Assembly (NCBI RefSeq): GCF_900324485.2
Contig: NC_046650.1
Span: 17,117,517 to 17,181,516 of the forward strand
Source of the DNA: Mastacembelus armatus
Lineage: Eukaryota; Chordata; Actinopteri; Synbranchiformes; Mastacembelidae
Length of the DNA stretch: 64,000 nt
Direction of reading: 5' to 3'
Shown: positions 60,441 to 64,000 of the stretch, piece by piece
Position numbering within the stretch: the stretch's first letter is position 1
Layout: each line of letters opens with the position of its first letter
Position numbers and translations under genes: made by a program
The notes under the pieces: generated by a model
The model's input: only the letters and a program-made list of their open reading frames with translations
Databases searched by the model: none
Told to the model about the DNA's origin: nothing

Positions 60441-61010
60441 GTCCAAAGGGTAGCGGTTTAGACATTAATGGCTGTGTGTTAAGTTATTTTGAGGAGAAAG
60501 CAAATTTACACTGTTTTACAAGTTGTACACTCACTACTTTACATTGTAGCAAAGTGTCATTTCTTCAGTGTTGTTGTTGGGGTTATAAGGACAAAAGTTC
60601 AAATTGTTGCCATTGTGGAATTAGATCTGAAGACAGGATGTTTATGTGAGAGGTCTGTTTCTCCAGCTGACCTCCATAACCTTATGACCCATGATGAACT
60701 GAAGTTTTATTGCACCCAAGTATCCTGTGTCTGGTTTTGTTCCCCACTATACAAATAAAGGACTGCTAAGTGAAAAGAGGGAGAAGGGTGTAAGTCGCAT
60801 GGGGGAGAGAAGAAAGTCTCTTCTCTCCGTTTGCAACTGAGGCGTTTTCACTTGCAGACATATACTCGGTACAAAGTTGTCGTGTGTTTCATTACCTTCA
60901 GGAAAAGAACCATGTCAGTGTAGCGTAAACTTGACAGTTGTCACATGAAAAGATATAATAAATTATTTACAAAAATGTGAGGTGTGGACTCACTTCTGTC
61001 AGATACTGTA
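60441..61010 (+). mobile_element. Tc1-like transposon end with a further insert
   Basis: TTGTACACTCACTACTTTAC, AAAGTGTCATTTCTTCAGTG and the terminus GGACTCACTTCTGTCAGATA resemble the end of the common fish Tc1 family whose inverted repeats read AGTGAGTACACCCCT. About 360 bp (60,577-60,937) interrupt it and are not classified. No transposase is left. Confidence 0.55.
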
Positions 61011-62110
61011 TAAAGTTGTACTGGATGAGACTTGAACTGTCTGAAGGACTATTGTTATTAGGCCATCAGCTCATGTCAAAGGCCACTGGAGGTCCTGTAC
61101 TAGAACTGTTCTGTGTATCTAGAAAAACATTTATTTGAATGAAGTCAAAGAACCTTGGAGCACTAGTCAACACTATGATGAAGTCCAAACTCAAAAGAAG
61201 TCGGACTGGACTTGTATGTAAATATAAGGTCGTCTCATTTACCTAAAAGTATATATTTTCCTCTGTGTAACTTCTACTACTGTTTGGTCTTGGGGTGATA
61301 CAGAGGTAGATATTCTGTATCAATGTGTTGGATCCAAGTCTAGTCCAAGTCCAGGTTTACTGATGGATGGTCGGGTTTTCAAGCTGGTCGACCTTAAAGA
61401 GTTCCCAGAAATGACCCCACGGTTCTGTGAGTCATTTTGTCAGACCAACAGCCAGAAGAACCTCGGCTGAGGGTCCTAGTGAGCCGAACCAATACTACAA
61501 CTACAACAGACTATGGGTCAAATGATGGCAGCACTTATCAAAACTAAACCATGTCTGATGCATCGTTATTTAAAACATAAATCTTGCAACTTTGATAATT
61601 ACAGTCCATATTGTGGGGCACAAAATTCCAATAAGTAGCCTCAAAAATAATGTTGTACAGTATCATTTATTTATTTATTTGCTATGTCTGGTGTGATTTG
61701 AAATTTCATAATACAGGAGCCAGAAAACACAGACCAACTGGTTTCAATGCTGATAGACTTTTATTTTGGCATGAGCCAAGAAAGAAGAGTCAGACTGCAG
61801 AATAAAGTGGAGCTCAAAGCATTCTTTCCATAACACATTCAGTCTGCTCTTATTAAAGGCACAAAACCTCAGAGACAGTCCAGCTCCTGTTTATGTTACT
61901 TGTCTCTTCCTTCCTTCAGTAGCGTTACAGCCATAGAAAAGAAACAGATGATATATACTGGATATGATAGAAGATGTCAAATGAGATACAGTAGAATTCA
62001 GGTTCTATGAGACTGATGGCACAAAATGTGAGAGTATGCAAAGACAAACACACCTCCACCAGTGTTTGTGCTTTTCACAGGGATTTCATGCCTCTGGATC
62101 AGACCTGGGA
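61011..62110. repeat. Flank downstream of pseudogene H
   Basis: Positions 61,020-61,700 are the reverse complement of 13,700-14,280, downstream of lectin B. Positions 61,740-62,110 are lectin 3' UTR with AATAAA (minus) at 61760-61765. No separate gene. Confidence 0.65.
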
Positions 62111-63005
62111 TCAGTACAGCTTCTTGATACAGACAGATGGAAGAGGAGTCTGACAGTCCAGATCATTCCAGAACCTTCTACCTGTAAGTACCAACAACAT
62201 GTGAGTCAGTCAGTGCTACAGACCAAGACCTGAGACCTGAGACGTTCACGTTCATATGGTTTGTTTTATTATAGTGACATTTTGGTGATTTACCTTCAGT
62301 GGTTATGTGTAGACAGTTCTCATTGCCCTGCCAGTTGTCAGGTTGTCCAGGAGCCCAGTTTGTGTATGTGAAAGCTGTTCCATCAGTCCATCTCCACTTG
62401 CCCTCCTATAAACCAGAAGAGAATCAAATGTAGTGACGTGTTTCAGTGTCTGATGAAGACAAATCCAACCACAGGACACTGACTGTGTTTAGGGTTGATG
62501 GAGGGGACACAGAATAAGTCAGGAGAGACACATTCAGGCTGGTTTGAGCTACAAAGCCATGAATTAGTTGTTATGTGGAATATCAGCTGAGTATTTATCT
62601 GTCAGACTGTCCTTATGAACAGTTTACCTGTTGTGCATCAGTGCCTCCAATCCATGCTGCTTTACTTTGACCAATCAAATTCTGAAAGGCCCCATTCTCC
62701 TGAGAATCACGCACAGGTGCAAGGTTTCCTCCCAGGGTGTGGCAGTTTCTCTACAGTGCAGATAAACAGACAGTGGAGTCAGTAAAGAAGCAAAATGAGC
62801 TGAGTAGTAGGAAAACACCAAGGCAGGAATAGATGCCAGTGTTAAAGTGAACACAGACCAAATAAACAGTGTAGAATCATTGTGGACTGAATCCACATCA
62901 CTCTGATTACCTGAGCATCAGCCTAGGTCATGGCTCTGGGAACAAAGATGTAGCAACGGAATTTAATTCTTGTCCAGCCCCACTTACAAAGAGGTGGGAA
63001 GAATC
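62111..63005 (-). pseudogene. C-type lectin pseudogene H, exons 2 to 5
   Basis: Minus strand exons 63005-62911, 62750-62628, 62405-62294 and 62181-62111. Exon 2 has a TAG in place of the Trp codon of the conserved MTW-A/D-DAQ segment, and no exon 1 is found. The intron 1 homology with lectins A, B and F stops at about 63,268. Exons 3-5 are otherwise open: WIGG, QPDN, WNDLDC, ending VCIKKLY. The exon set is a mosaic: exon 3 resembles the C/D type and exons 4-5 resemble the A/F type. Nonfunctional as it stands. Confidence 0.88.
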
Positions 63006-64000
63006 CTGAAGACAAACAAAATGCATAATGTTGAGTTTTGCATGAATTTGAATTAACCTTCCTGTTTCCGGTGAAGATACTAAGAATAAACTTTCCCTTT
63101 GAGTATTAGAGTATTGTCACATTTCTTCCTGTCACTCACTAAAACTCATTATGTACATATTATTAAACTTTTTAATCACCAGAACATCCTGTCAGCATCA
63201 TTTGCAGAGACACAACAGGTGGGAAGACATCATATTGATCCATTTCATATCTGTGTTGGGCTCTAGGACACTACACATGGAGCGATTCAAAGTGTCACAC
63301 GTTTTTACAGCAGTATTTGCAGTCGTTTTGTTTTGCATCAAGAATGCAGTGGTTTTAATCCTGTGCTGGGCTAACACTAAAAATAATCCAAAGTGCAGTC
63401 CCTCTTTCTGCCACCGGGTGTCACAAAATTTATCCTGTTTGTGGACGCTGAAATACACAGGTGCTGCCACAGATAAATAATTCTAGTCTGTTACACCAGG
63501 TTTCAAAGGTCTATTAACCATGGAGACAACACCATAAGTTACTAAATTAGTAAACACTACATACAGTTTGCTGGAAAATTGTCAGCTGGGCTTCAGTAAA
63601 AGACCACATGGAGAGAGGAGACAAGAGGTTTAAGGGTACTATTGCACTGTCCATTTTGAGTCAAAGACAACTGACAGCTGATACTGCTGTGGCTGCAGAT
63701 GACAGTCTATAATGTACTGTATGTTACTGTCCTTTCTCACTTGGTAAATCTTAGTGAATTCCCAAAAATGAACAATTCACTGAAAAGATGTGAATCACCT
63801 TTTGACGAGTGCATTTACATTTGAATATACGTAAGTAAAGTTTATTTATATAGAATCATTCACAGATAAAAATCACAAAGTGCTTCACAATAAAATGCAA
63901 AGTAAAATCATATAAGTGCTTAAATAAAGGAAACACACTTTCAGATAAATGTAAAGATTCATTAAACATATAAAAACAGACAGACGTAGAGCCATAGTCT
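63006..64000. other. Intron 1 remnant of pseudogene H, then noncoding DNA
   Basis: Positions 63,180-63,267 match lectin intron 1 (2,860-2,945), and the match then stops. From 63,268 no gene is seen. TTTATTTATATAGAATCATT, CACAAAGTGCTTCACAATAA near 63,840-63,895 looks like the end of a fish dispersed repeat, family unknown. Confidence 0.45.

Noticed and set aside
63151-63480. Open frames on both strands around 63.2-63.5 kb
   Set aside because: They begin in leftover lectin intron 1 and run into unique sequence; no domain or splice structure.
1-64000. tRNA or rRNA genes
   Set aside because: No cloverleaf-capable sequence with both A and B boxes was found; only SINE-like B-box remnants and retroviral primer sites resemble tRNA.

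Overview
The window is teleost (ray-finned fish, most likely percomorph) nuclear DNA. It has spliced vertebrate-type genes with GT-AG introns, fish LINE families, Tc1 transposons, endogenous retroviruses and dispersed repeats with GGAT tails. The main content is a cluster of small secreted C-type lectin genes of the ladderlectin / nattectin / type II antifreeze-like family. A butyrophilin-like immunoglobulin gene pair sits inside the cluster.

Nine lectin copies can be traced. Five have a complete open five-exon frame: A (1209-3118, minus), B (11370-13301, plus), C (25001-27274, plus), D (28827-30261, minus) and F (46289-48197, minus). Four are partial or broken: exons 4-5 only (5984-6295), E with exons 3-4 (31972-32332), G lacking exon 5 (55733-58030) and H lacking exon 1 with a nonsense codon (62111-63005). 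Each encodes a signal peptide followed by one C-type lectin domain. The sugar-site triplet varies between copies: QPD, EPD, EPN and HRD. Intron 2 is exactly 160 bp and almost identical in every copy that keeps it whole, although the neighbouring exons have diverged strongly.

Layout. 1-7.3 kb: lectin A, a partial lectin, and an R2/R4-like LINE fragment. 7.3-9.5 kb: an L2-type LINE with a chimeric insert. 9.5-15.5 kb: LINE fragment and lectin B, mirror-imaging the A block. 15.5-22.5 kb: a young endogenous retrovirus (minus). 22.5-30.5 kb: LINE fragment, lectin C, lectin D. 30.5-32.5 kb: LINE debris and lectin pseudogene E. 32.5-36.4 kb: an RTE-type LINE carrying a Tc1 transposon and a shortened L2-like LINE. 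36.4-43.4 kb: a broken butyrophilin-like copy (minus), an AAT-rich minisatellite and an intact butyrophilin-like gene (plus) with an unusual 19-unit heptad-repeat tail. 45.5-48.2 kb: lectin F. 48.8-55.2 kb: a second, older endogenous retrovirus. 55.2-60.3 kb: lectin G and its flank, the mirror image of the C block. 60.3-64 kb: LINE and Tc1 remnants and lectin pseudogene H.

The cluster grew by repeated direct and inverted duplication of a unit made of lectin gene, flank and R2/R4-like LINE fragment. Mobile elements then inserted into some copies, and the unoccupied sites remain visible in others. The lectins are probably secreted soluble pattern-recognition proteins. The butyrophilin-like gene is probably a membrane immunoregulatory protein. 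All calls come from reading the sequence; no database search was run.
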